A stretch of 64,000 nucleotides of DNA from Carnegiea gigantea (Eukaryota > Streptophyta > Magnoliopsida > Caryophyllales > Cactaceae), in the NCBI GenBank assembly GCA_029747015.1, contig JAKOGI010000368.1, positions 595,118 to 659,117 on the forward strand. The letters run 5' to 3'. Each line of letters starts with the position of its first letter. The stretch's first letter is position 1. Of the stretch, positions 46,015 to 57,140 are shown one piece after another. The translations under genes and the position numbers were made by a program. The notes under the pieces were generated by a model. That model ran no database searches. It saw only the letters and a program-made list of their open reading frames with translations, and had not been told where the DNA came from.

Positions 46015-47849
46015 GTGGTAGGTTCTGTTTGTCTCTAGCCTTGGAAAATTCAGGTTGGCTTAGATCTAAGTTATGCTCATTATTTTTAAGAAATTAGACT
46101 GTGCACCTAATCTATGTGTTACTAGGACACGAATTCTTGCTAATCTGTTAAAAATGAAATGCATCATGTAATCATGCCAAATTGGTGATGATGCACTATG
46201 TATAAAAACCGAGTATGTAATTTACAGCTAACATTACCGAACCCTAAATTGAGATTGCCCTGGCCCCTTTTGTAATCCGACACCCTCATTCCTAAATAGT
46301 GTCTGCATAACCCAACTATGGCATCTTATGTTCAAATGACTTAGATTTTTTTTAAGGAAATTTTGGCCTTAATTTGAGACCTTCCCTAGGCCCTGACCAG
46401 TCAGATCTAAAGAATATGCTCTTAGTTGAACCCTCGTCAAATCCGGCCATCCCATAGACCCAAAACAAAAACGGGGGGTTAGAGCATACTTGAAACCCAT
46501 TAGCACCGTCAGGAGGGGTGGCGCATATAAGTCACTCGCCACTAACGAAGACGACCTTAGTTGTTTTCTCCTCCAGATGTCCTTAACCTCTGCCGATCTA
46601 CTCATTCCCAGCACAAAACCATGCAAAATACACCAACATAGTCGCACGTGTACATCACGCGTCGCCATAAGAGCGGCACGTTGCACAAGTTGATGGGGTC
46701 AGTCAACTTCTCAGCCGTCAAATCTACTCATTGGCGTGGCATTTTGGTCATATTGGATGGTAGCTGTTGCCGTGGGCTCAGTTTAGGTGGCAGTAAGGAG
46801 GGAAGTTTCATCCTCTGGGTGGGGTGCTGGACTTTCCTAATGGTTTTCGAGCCAACCAAGGTGAATGTTGTCAAAGATGACACTGATCTGGGGCCAAGAG
46901 GGGTAGCGAAATGAAGTGAACTAGGAGTCAATGAACTCGGTCAACATGAGGGCTCCAGGGAGGTTAAGGAGACCGAGAGGTCTCGGAGAGGGTGAGAGAA
47001 ATCCAAAGTCAAAAAGAGAAAGGGGAGTCCAATAATGAATAGGGGGCTCTAGGCTCTATAAAGGCTTTATTCATATTTTTTATGATTTTATTTAAAACTG
47101 ATTTATTTTTAACTATCAACGAGGTTATTATTTATAGCATGTTAATAACTTAGTTGAATTATGATTTTGATTATAGGTACAAGTTCATATGATGTGAAGC
47201 ATATAATTAATTCTTGAGATGAATTAAAATTTTAAATTAGTTTTGATTAAGAATGCATGAACTTGTTATTAGAATGATAATATATTTAATGTAAAAATGC
47301 TGTTTATTACGTGCTCATGAGATATATAAATTCGTTTTATATATCAAATAACCTGAAATTATGTTAAGTAATTTACAAATAGAAGATGGGTTGTGATTAT
47401 GTGAACTTGTTTCGTATAAAAATATAGTTTTAACATATAATTATTATGTAAATTAGTTTTACATGAACTTATTAAATATCTATGCGATATTCAAATGAAT
47501 GTTAATTTGTTTATGGGCCATAGCCCATATGAATGTGTTTCTTTATGGGAATGTTGTAATTGAATTATTTAAATTTCTAGTTCACGATTTACGACATGAT
47601 TATGAGCTTAGCAAAATTTTTGATCATATGACATTAATGATGGAATTTTAATAATTGAATTGCTTAAGAAAATGCATTTTATGTCCATCTTTTAATACTT
47701 ATAGATATCGCAATGAACACTGTAATGATTTGTGAATTATCTACTAGTTAGAAGTTAGATGACACTATGAGACGTGAAAACAGAAGATTCAATATCTTTT
47801 GAATGAAAGAGACCTACCAGAAGACTTGACAGTAGCTAAGTCTCCATGA
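46015..47849 (+). other. Long leader or unrelated insert between LTR fragment and gag
   Basis: No coding frame with family features. 46380-47040 is GC-richer than its surroundings; 47050-47800 is very AT-rich. The abrupt change in composition may mark an unrecognised insertion in the copia leader. Confidence 0.4.
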
Positions 47850-48870
47850 GACAAACAAAGATGGCAAGCCCATTGATACTACTACTATGCAGTATTAGGA
47901 AAGCCTCCTGGCCTACCAAGACTGGTCCAAGAAGGATAGTAGGGCATGCTTTACTATGTTGTATTGCATACACGGTGATCTAATTAGAGAGTTTAGGGCA
48001 TGTCCCACAGCTAAGGTCGCGTGTGACCAACTCAAAATCCATTTTGGATAGATATCCAAGACAAGGCTTCGTACTTTGCTATTAAAATGGATGCAGTACA
48101 AAATGGGCTCCAGTTGTACCATGGCTGAGCACCTACGAGCCATGAGTGCCATGATTTGTGATCTTAAGACCACAGGTAAGGAAATCTCTGAGGGGGAGTA
48201 AGTCCTGAATGTAATTCGGGCTATTCCTGATGAACATGAACATTAATGTAATGTGAAGATTGTCTTGATCAATTCAGATCACTTAAAGACCTTCACAAAA
48301 TCCAAAGTCACCTCGAAAAGGAGGAAGAACATCTAAAAAAGTTTGATACTCCCAAGATGGCTCTTGTTTCTAAGGGAAATAGGCCTAAAGGCAATAACAA
48401 CCCACGAGGTAGGCAATATAAGAAAGGTTCTCCTCCCCCTCAAAAGGGTAGGCCAAAGGGTGTATTGCCAAGAAAAAAAAGGCTAAAGGCAATGGAGAGA
48501 AAAATATAGCACGTGTGAAGTGATATAATTGTGAAAAGAAAGGTCATTATGCTCGGGATTGTCCAGAGCCTCCCAAGGCACCTTTCTCCACTATTCTCCT
48601 GAATTATATGTTTGTTCCTATGAATTGGTTGCTAATTTTTTTCCTAATTGGATTATAGATACAGGAGCATGCAAACATATAATTCGGGATTGAGCTAGCT
48701 TCCTGGACTTTCACCACTGCTCGGTGGGTTCACAAGGTGTCATGTTAGGAAACGACAGTGGGAAAGATGTTGTAGGTGTTGGAGCATACCAGCTTAAATT
48801 ACGAGGCAGAAATACATTGCTCCTCTTCAATGCTCTCTACACACCTGGGGTGTAAGTTTGTCTTTTGTCT
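47850..48870 (+). pseudogene. copia gag and protease remnant
   Basis: Decayed Gag (47870-48500) leads to a zinc knuckle at about 48525-48570 (Y-N-C-x2-K-K-G-H-Y-A-R-D-C). Its first Cys position is a TGA stop. The protease site reads WIIDTGACKHII at about 48650-48690, with D-T-G intact and a stop soon after. Other frames are interrupted. Confidence 0.75.
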
Positions 48871-49019
48871 TTAGTTCCTGTGATAAAGTCTAGTTTTTCT
48901 TTCAGTTCTTGTGCTAATGGTTTAGACAATTTGTATGGTGGCAATGTGTTTGGCCACGCTACGTTGAGAAACTATTTTCTTGGGCTTGATTTGAATGATT
49001 GTTACAATAATTCTTCTTC

Positions 49020-49680
49020 GATCTTTATCTCACATTTTGATTTTGATTTTGAGTCAATTAAATGGCATGCTAGACTTAGCCACATTGGCCAAGATAGAAT
49101 GAGTAGACTAGCTAAAGCATGTCTTTTAGACTGACTCTTTAAGGTTAAGTCATCTAGATGTGAGTCATTTCCACCTGGCAATGGGACAGTGAAGCCTTTT
49201 GGTAAGGCTTTCAGGGCATCAAGCCTTTTGGTAAGCCATGAGTGTGAAAGCACGTCATGGGGCTTCCTATTTCCTCACTTTCATAGACGATTATTCAAGG
49301 TATGGGTTTGTGTACCTATTATTGAATCGCTGCGAGGCACTTGATGTATTCAAGTCTTTTATAGCCGAGGTAGAGACCTAGTTAGAACAGAGGGTTAAGC
49401 CTTTTCGAACTGATCGTGGTCGTAAATACCTCTCACACATGTTCAGAGAGTTTTGTGAGGAAAAGGGTCTATGAAGACAACTTACGATTTCTGGCACTCC
49501 ACAACAAAATGGTGTTGCAGAGCAAAGGAATCAAACATTGCTTAACATGGTCAGGTTAATGACGGCACATGCCAGCCTCCAAATTAGTTTTTGGGGGCAT
49601 GTGTTGCTCATGACAGCGTATGTTCTTAACCATATACCAAGTAAGCGTATCTGTTGCTCTATATGAGTTATGACAGGATA
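49020..49680 (+). pseudogene. copia integrase remnant
   Basis: The zinc module with IKWHARLSHIGQDRMSRLA is at 49056-49115. Core motifs FLTFIDDYSR (about 49272), PFRTDRGRKYLS (about 49400) and GTPQQNGVAEQRNQTLLNMVRLM (about 49490-49560) carry the D,D-35-E residues. Stops such as the TGA near 49473 and frame changes make it inactive. Confidence 0.8.
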
Positions 49681-50249
49681 GAAAACCCTTTTTGGAACAT
49701 TTAAGCCTATGGGATTTGACTGGTTATATACACAACCCTACTCACAAAAATGACAAATTTATCCAAGGGCCACCCAAATGGTGTTCATAAGGTGTCCTGA
49801 ACACTCTAATGGATATATTATGTTTGGAGAGCACCCTAATGGTGGTATGACGAACGTAAATTCACGTAATGTTAAATTCCTTGTGGATGAGTTCCCAAGT
49901 ATTGGTGAAATAAAAAAGGACATAACGTTGTATAAGTTACAGCAAGATGATCCACTATCTCTTGATGAGGGGAGAATTTAAACACTCGTCATGTCACCAA
50001 AGATAGTGTTCTTCCATTATCTAGAAGAGATGATGAGTTTTTGGTTGCCCATGAGAATCAAGCTGAGAATGGGGTTCATCCTCTTTCTCCAACTCATGAA
50101 CATAACGTTAGTCCACTCATTTAGGATCCCACTTCTTCTAGGGATAGTCATAGTGATTATATACTCATTGAGGATTCTACCCTCCTATGGAAAAGGGGAG
50201 GAATACCTTAGTGGGTTAAACCAACGAAGGTCCTAGACTCCAGAGAAGT

Positions 50250-51057
50250 GCACTCCTTTGAAAATAGATGAGCCTACTTCTCTTCAAGAGGCTGTTGATT
50301 CACCAAACCACAAAGAATGGATGGATGCCATGAGGGTTGAAAGGGACTTTGTGGTGAGTTACAAAGTTTGGGAACTTTTTGATGTTTCTCCCCGATGTAA
50401 ATCGCTTGGAAAGAAGTGGGTTTTCTAGATAAAACAACGGGTTGATGGATCGATCGATAAGTTTAAGGCCCATTTAGTGGAAGGAGTTTACCCAAATTGA
50501 GGGGGTCGAAGATACTTTTCTCCTGTGGTGAGAATTACATCTATTCACCTACTTCTAGCCCTGGTTGCCCATTTTGATTTAGAATTACTTCAAATGCATG
50601 CAAAACTACTTTCCTTAATAGAAATCTTAAAGAACAGATCTACATGGATAAACATGTTGGTTTTGTATCAAAAGGCCAAAAGGACAAAGTTTGTCATCTT
50701 AAAAGGTCTATTTATGGTCTTCAGCAGCCTTCTAGAGTGTGGTATTTCTTATTCCATGAAGCCATTGTTTTCTTGGGTTTAGACTGGTTTTCGAATACTA
50801 CCGTGTGTATGTTAAGAAGACTAATGAGGGAATTTTATTCCTTACTTTGTATGTCGATGACATACCATTGGCTGGAAAAAACATGAAGATGATCAAAACT
50901 ACTAAGCAGTGGTTACCCTCTATTTTCAAGGTAAAGGACATGGATAAGGCTAGATATGTTCTAGGCGTAAAAATAACTCGAAACCGTTCCAGGAAGATTC
51001 TTTGTTTAAGTCAAGAAGCATACATTAATAAAATCATGGAACGTTTTCAAATACATA
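50250..51057 (+). pseudogene. copia reverse transcriptase, 5' part
   Basis: RT opens near 50285 (EAVDSPNHKEWMDAM). The usual WVF-x-I-K box has a TAG after F. 50525-50782 holds a SPVVRITSIHLLLALVAHFDLELLQM-like stretch, then KGQKDKVCHLKRSIYGLQQPSR and the catalytic LYVDDIPLAG at ~50845-50875. It continues to VLGVKITRNRSRKILCLSQ and breaks at 51057, where the nested element begins. The frame resumes at 59431. Confidence 0.85.
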
Positions 51058-53332
51058 TGTAGAGCTTGCCAAGAGTTACAAATTTAACCACTACTTTGGT
51101 TATTAAATACTTTTTATAGCATAAGGAAGTAGGGATCGATCCACGAGGAAGGATTGTTTTAAAAAGGCTACCTTAACCCTAAATGATTTTATTAATCCAA
51201 TTTATTAAATGTAATTTTAATAATTTTAAAATAATTAAAATCTAATGAATAAAAATATGAAAAAACACCCAATGATGCTCCTAAATATTTGGATTATATT
51301 CTGGAAGGGAAACAGTAAAAAGCTTTCCTAGAAAAATAAAAACGAAATAGTAACTGAAATTCTAATTAAAAATCAAAACAGTAAATAATAATCAGAAAAT
51401 AAATATTAAAAATGTCAAACAGTAATCTAAAATATTATTCTTCAGGTATATAAGCTTATAACTCTTCAATTGTATCCAAATAAATTTAGAAAAATCAAAT
51501 CAGAAAATTACCACAGAATATCAATGCAGAATATTAAATCTAAAGTTAGAAATAAAATAATCTGCATAAATATAAATACGAAAATGATCAAAAAAATTAC
51601 CCTAATTCTAGGACACAATTTTGTGGACTTAACAATACCTAATAATCGTGAATTATCAATTAAAATCCAAATTTTCAGAATTAATAATCCAAAAACCTGC
51701 ACATATCAATTTCACAAAATAATTCTGAAAAATTATCAAATAACTTCCAAAAATTACAGAATTAAATATGGGCAGACTAGGACACTATATAGACTCTAAG
51801 AACTGATAAAAATCAGAAAAGAACAAAAATAACTATAATTTCTAACAAACCGATTATTAAATATTAGAATTGAACATAAATCAATCTAAAATTATAACCA
51901 CTCTAAAAATCAAAATCTAAACTATCTAAAATTACCTAGACACTCCTAAAAGACTATACTTTTAGGGGGGGATTCGATTGAAATTATATTGAAGCTAATA
52001 AAAATAGAACAAACTAATCAAATTAACTCTAAGCAACAAATAATGATCAAAAATTGTCAAATTTATGAAGGATACTTAGTATAATCTCAATCCACCATGC
52101 AAATTAATATTTATTATTAACACAAAAGTTAATTTCATTCATGAGTTAAACTGTAGAAGGCGTCCACCAGCGGTTCTTCCCCGTTTTTCTTTAGATTCTA
52201 GTTTATTAGGTCCAGCGCTAATATAAACTCTGCTAGTTTTGATAACCTTCACACCAGCGTAAGAATTTAATCAAACCAGAGTATTACGTACCAGAAAAAC
52301 ATCATCTAATGCTTTCTAACCAATTTACCAGCAAATCGATTTAACAAAGATCTATAACGATTACCTAATTAAAAGAGATGAGTTTGAGCCATCCATGATT
52401 AATTAGGCTGATACTAATGCTTAAAAGACGATAACTTTTACGTATTAAAGCCTTTTAAACTATTATATGAATTCGTATTAAACTAACCAGCATGCATTCT
52501 AATTAATATAACACGAATATCTTGCACGATAAATACTAATCGCTATAGAATCATAAATATGAATCAACTAGACAATAAATTATAAGACTTGTTTCAAAAT
52601 AGTAAATTTAGCATGACTTCAAGAAGATTATACTAAGTAAAAAGGAATTACTCACTCATATTAAAAATAAAATCACAAAATTCACCCAAATAATTCATGT
52701 TTAATAGTAAATTAAATAAAAAAAATTAAAAAAAAACAGAGGAAGGCCGTGAGATTGATGGCTGCGTGTGACGAGGAGGAGGTTAAAGGCTTTGCTACGT
52801 GGGGCTGATGGGTTGATGCAAGATGATGATGGTGTTTATGGTGATGATTGAAAGATGGTGATGATGGTATTAAGATAATGGTGATGGTGAAGAAGATGGG
52901 GTTGTGTGGAGGAGAAGATGGTGAGGGATAATTTGGTGATCGTGGGGTTATATGAGGCTTGCCGTGGCTGATGGGCCTCCTCAACCTGATTTATGGTGGA
53001 GGTATATATGGGAAGTGAGGGGGATTAGGGTTAGTAAGTTAGGGTTTCTTTCATCTCTTCCTTAGATTTCTTCTCCTTCAAGACTTCTAGCCTTTTCCTA
53101 ATTCTTGAAACCCTAGCCCAAACTAAATAATTGTGGAAATAATTTTTTCCATAATTATTATTTTTGGACCGTCATTATAGCCAATCGTGTAAAATCTGCT
53201 CCTCGACGACTTGTTTTCTCCTTTTTATTTTATTAATGCCTAACCTGAAAAATTTTAAAAATAAAGTAAACTAGATGCAATAATGTGTAAAATATAATCA
53301 AAATAATTGTTAAAACAATGTATGGCTTAACA
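51058..53332 (-). repeat. 3' LTR of gag-only element
   Basis: 2,275 bp, collinear with 57141-59425. It contains GATGGT/GATGAT repeats at about 52822-52910, giving a spurious His-rich open frame on the minus strand. A TATATA stretch at about 53002-53010 is the likely TATA region, counterpart of 59087-59095 in the 5' LTR. Confidence 0.9.
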
Positions 53333-53345
53333 AATCCCCCACGCT
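53333..53345 (-). promoter_or_regulatory. Polypurine tract of gag-only element
   Basis: The minus strand reads AAGCGTGGGGGATT directly before the LTR start TGTTAAGCC. Beyond it (53346-53370) is a degenerate CGAGGACATCC version of the conserved pre-LTR block. Confidence 0.85.
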
Positions 53346-54442
53346 TAGACTTTGGATGTCCTCGTGCAGAGAAATCTTAGACTCGACTTAAACTTACCCT
53401 CTTTCTTTCTTATAAAGTCATGCATACTATGATATTCATACTAGGCCTTAACTTATTTTAAAAGCAGTTTTATTGAAAAGTGATTAGTTTTTCCTCATAC
53501 AAGTGAATAATTACTAGACATCCAACTACTATCAAAGAGTTTATTCATCAGTCTCACAACATTTCTTTAATGAAATAACAAGATCAATAATTATCCATCT
53601 ATTTTAAATATGCATACACTGCTCAAGAGGTCTAAAAAAAATTTATGATAGAAAACTGATGTACGATATGGCTATAGAGATAATTGAACTAGGTAGAATA
53701 ACTCATTGATTCTAAACTTACCTTGTACTTTTTGCTTCTTCTTCTTCTTGTTCTTTTTTTCCCCCCTCAAACTCCACTTTCACACATATTCAAGGCCATA
53801 TAGGGTCTTAGAAATTAAACACTCACTGTCTCACACTCACCCGAATAGAGGTGCTGGAGCAAACACTTTATTTTTCATCATTATTTTTATTTATTTCAAT
53901 GACTCACTAGTATGGGAAGCAAGCTTTCCAGTGACAGTATTACCTCAAATAGTAACACCCAGTAGCGCATGCCTCAAAGGGGTACTTTTCATTCCCAACC
54001 TTGACTCTCTTTTTTCTCTCTTTTTGTTTTTTAAAAAAAAAGTCATAATTTTAATGAGTTATTATACTAATTCAATAGTCTAGGAAATGGGTCAGGTCAT
54101 TTTATTACCTCTGAATGACTATATAACATGATAAAATAAGATGAATAATTATGACAGTTACTCATTAAAGAAATATATGAGGATCAACTCAAACTTCTTT
54201 GAAAGCCAGTTAGCATGCTTAGAAGTCCTCACTCATGAAAGAATAAACTACAAAATAGCTAAGAAAACAAAAAAAAAAAATTTAAACAAACAACCCTAGC
54301 ATGAACTCATATCATGCATTATTTATAAGAAAAAGAAAATTTTTCTCGATTTTCTTTGTTTTTTTTTCAAGAATAAAAACTGCAGGAATTAAATGCAGGA
54401 TGCAACCCCCACACTTAATTCATGCATTATCCCTAATGCATG
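53346..54442 (-). other. 3' non-coding region of gag-only element
   Basis: Occupies the place where RT, RNase H and integrase would lie. It is AT-rich with T-runs (53755, 54350); I find no pol motif in any frame. Confidence 0.6.
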
Positions 54443-54452
54443 CAAAAAGATA

Positions 54453-54635
54453 GGGCAGCCCGGTGCACAAGCATCCCGCGTTCACACAGGGTCTGGGGAA
54501 GGGCTGCACCCCAAGGGGTGAATTGTAGGCAGCCTAACCTGACTTTGTCAGTGGCTGATTCCACGGCTCGAACCCGTGACCTTTTGGTCATACAGAGACA
54601 ACCTTACCGTTGCTCCAAGGCTACTCTTCTGCATT
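54453..54635 (-). mobile_element. Au-type SINE with 10-bp target duplication
   Basis: 183 bp in minus orientation. The minus strand has box A-like TAGCCTTGGAGCAACGGTAA, box B GGTTCGAGCC (plus strand GGCTCGAACC at about 54569-54578), and the Au body ending CACCGGGCTGCCC. CAAAAAGATA flanks it at 54443-54452 and 54636-54645. Au SINEs are short tRNA-derived retroposons of flowering plants mobilised by LINE proteins. It inserted after the gag-only element. It is locally GC-rich against AT-rich surroundings. Confidence 0.92.
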
Positions 54636-54752
54636 CAAAAAGATAGAAATAATGAAAATAAAAGCAAAATTAAATGGGTATTTCCCTAAAAACGTTGAGT
54701 TGCCTCCCAACCAGCGCCTTTGTTTATAGTCGTTGGCTCGATTTCATGAAGC

Positions 54753-55820
54753 TCATGGATCCTCTAGTTGGATCTCTTCCATTAGATCGTCAATAATCTG
54801 GTAGGGCACTTTTTGAAACTCAACATGATCAAGACTCTTAGTAAGCACAGTCAAAAATTCATCTTCATTGGACAAGTCATAAATATTTTGGGACAACTCA
54901 TCAATAACATCAAGTGCATGCACGTAATTTACATCAGCAGGGATTCTCATGGCATCAAAAATATTAAATTTAATCACGTCACCATCGAATTCCATAGTTA
55001 GTGCCCCTTCGTGCACATCTATTTTCGTCCTAGCAATTTTTAAAAAGGGCCTGCCAAGCAAGATGGGAATATCATGACATGCTTCACCTATGTTCATTAT
55101 GTAAAAGTCAGCAAGAAATACTAGTTCATTTACTTGAACCAAAACATCCTCTAACACTCCATCAAGATAAGTGTTGCTCCTATCAGCTAATTGAATCACT
55201 ATGCCAGTTTTCTTTAATTCTTCTAGGTTCAGTTTATCATAAACAGATCTAGGCATAGCATTAATAGAGGCACTTAAATCAAGCATAGTTTTATCAAAGC
55301 AAAGGTTTCCTATTTTGCAAGGAACAGAAAACACACCAGGGTCTTGACATTTAGGGGGAAGCTTCCTTTGAAAAACTGCAGATACATTTTCCCCCACACT
55401 TATCTTTTCATTCCCTACTAACTTTCTTTTAATAGTACATAATTCTTTCAAGAACTTAGTATAGTGAGGCACCTGTTTAATGGCATCAAGGAGAGGTATG
55501 TTGATCTCTACCTTCTTTAATGTCTCTAAGATCTCTTGATTAGCCTCATTCACCTTAGAAGTAGGGCTTCGAAATCTACTAAAAAAGGATGGAATTGGCT
55601 TATCAGGTTCTCTTTTCTTCGCTTCTATTTCCTTAGTAGTTTGATGAGAATCTGTATCTAACTCTGGTTCAGCTCCTTTGACCTCTAACTTAGGCTCAAC
55701 CTCTCTACTCTTCCTATGTTCTTTTAGTTCTTTCCCACTCCTAAGTGTTATGGCACTAACATTCTCCTTAGGGTTAGGGTAAGGCTGAGATGGCAACCTA
55801 TTTTGCATTTGAGCTTGCAA
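54753..55820 (-). pseudogene. Gag C-terminus and protease of non-autonomous element
   Basis: A 355-codon open frame. It begins within the Gag tail (NVSAITLRSGKELKEH, residues ~20-35), followed by a charged linker, FFSRFRSP, and a helical region KKVEINIPLLDAIKQVPHYTKFLKEL. The protease fold follows: GVFSVPCKIGNL, KTMLDLSASINAMPRSVYDKL (the usual D-L-G-A is D-L-S-A), and a HDIPILLGRPFLKIARTKID flap end. It stops at 54753 with no RT following. Loss of the catalytic glycine suggests a dead protease. The upstream part of Gag lies at 55901-56824. Confidence 0.8.
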
Positions 55821-55900
55821 GTTGCTAACTATGATATCAGTTGTCGTCTATCTCTCTTGAACCTACTTAAGAGTTGTCTCCAAAATTTAGAACCTGTCAT

Positions 55901-56824
55901 TCATCTACTTAAGGACTTGTTCAAGTAGAAAGTTGGTCCTATCTTGATTAGAAGGTTGACGAGACATTTGGTCAAAACCAGATGGATTGGTTTGAGGGCC
56001 ATACCTAAGATTAGGGTGGTCTCTCCATCCTTCATTATAAGTATTCGAATAGGGATCATACCTCGTTTGATTTTGGTTAGAGTAAAGAGCATTAACATTA
56101 CCTTCTTATAGAGTAGGACATGCATCAGTAGAATGCCCTTCTAGACAATAAATATCACATATCACTGCTTTTTGAATACCCCCAGTAACAATCTTATTTA
56201 ACATAGCAGTAATGTGAGATAATTGATTCTCTAGAGATGAACTAGAATCTATCTCATTTACCATTTTAATTTGTGACTCCCTAGCACCAAACTGCTGAGT
56301 ATTTTGGGCCATTAAATTAAATAAGTTTCTAGCCTCTACTGGGGTTTTATTAACTAGAGCCCCCCACTAGTAGCATCAACCATATTACGATCTATAGGAA
56401 GCAAACCCTCAAAAAAATATTGAATCAACAACTGTTTAGTTATTTGATGTTGGGGACAACTAGCATATAATTTATTAAATCTTTTCCAGTATGCACAAAA
56501 AGTTTCCCCATTCATTTGTTTGATTCCACATATATCCTTCCTAATAGATCCAATTCAGGATGCTGGAAAAACTTTTTCTAGAAACAATTTATGCAATACA
56601 GTCCATATAGAAAAAGATCCAGTAGGCAAATAATATAACCAGTCCTTAGCATTACCAAGCAAAGAAAAGGGAAAGGCCCTTAGTCTAATTTGGTCCTCAG
56701 AAATTCCTTCAGGCACCATAACAGAGCAGGTAATAAGGAATTCACTAATGTATCTATAGGGGTCCTCTACAACCAATCCATGAAACTTAGGTAATAAATT
56801 AATAAATCTTGAGTTTAATTTCAA
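55901..56824 (-). pseudogene. Gag N-terminal and zinc-knuckle part of non-autonomous element
   Basis: Order on the minus strand: retrotransposon Gag domain at 56555-56824 (FHGLVVEDPYRYISEFL, IRLRAFPFSLLGNAKDWLYYL); a continuation through a stop at 56555 and a frame change (near 56370); then MAQNTQQFGARE and a knuckle of C-x-x-x-C-x3-G-H-S-T-D-A-C-P type at 56106-56312; then the WRDHPNLRYG-like linker near 56010. It leads into the 54753-55820 frame after one more interruption. Confidence 0.75.
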
Positions 56825-57118
56825 AAGTTATCTAAAACAACATAAGTAATGGACATTAGTTGGGTTTCTAAGTTAGGAGCAGCAAGTTCTCAAAGAGTAG
56901 ACATGCTTACCTCTTTAACCCTCAAACTTACTAGGTCAGGCTGATTCTCTTGGATTACAGCTCTCAATGATTGATCCCTGACCTCCCCAATGTCCTTACT
57001 ACTCCTTAATTTTATGTACTACAAGAAGTCCTACAAATAAAATAGAATACTAAAGTTAAAATAAAGCAATGAAAGGAGTAAAATTAAATAGAAGTAAACT
57101 AGCAATTTAATTTTCTTT

Positions 57119-57135
57119 CCCCGGCAACGGCGCCA
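57119..57135 (-). promoter_or_regulatory. Primer binding site, perfect tRNA-Asp match
   Basis: The plus strand CCCCGGCAACGGCGCCA equals the 3' end of plant tRNA-Asp over 17 bases. It lies 5 bp from the 5' LTR (57141). It is not a tRNA gene: no other tRNA arm is adjacent. Confidence 0.95.
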
Positions 57136-57140
57136 AAATT

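Noticed and set aside
46015..46030. Initiator tRNA-Met primer site of the copia element
   Set aside because: Only TGGTA matches; the following bases do not fit, so it is not listed as a feature.
46369..46931. Overlapping open frames on both strands in the GC-richer block
   Set aside because: No recognisable motif, and opposite-strand overlap suggests chance open frames in GC-richer DNA.
52712..52984. His-rich 90-codon open frame on the minus strand
   Set aside because: It lies in an LTR and comes from GATGGT/GATGAT repeats; no sign of selection.
57119..57135. tRNA-Asp gene
   Set aside because: Only the 3' 17 bases match; position next to the LTR shows that it is a primer binding site.
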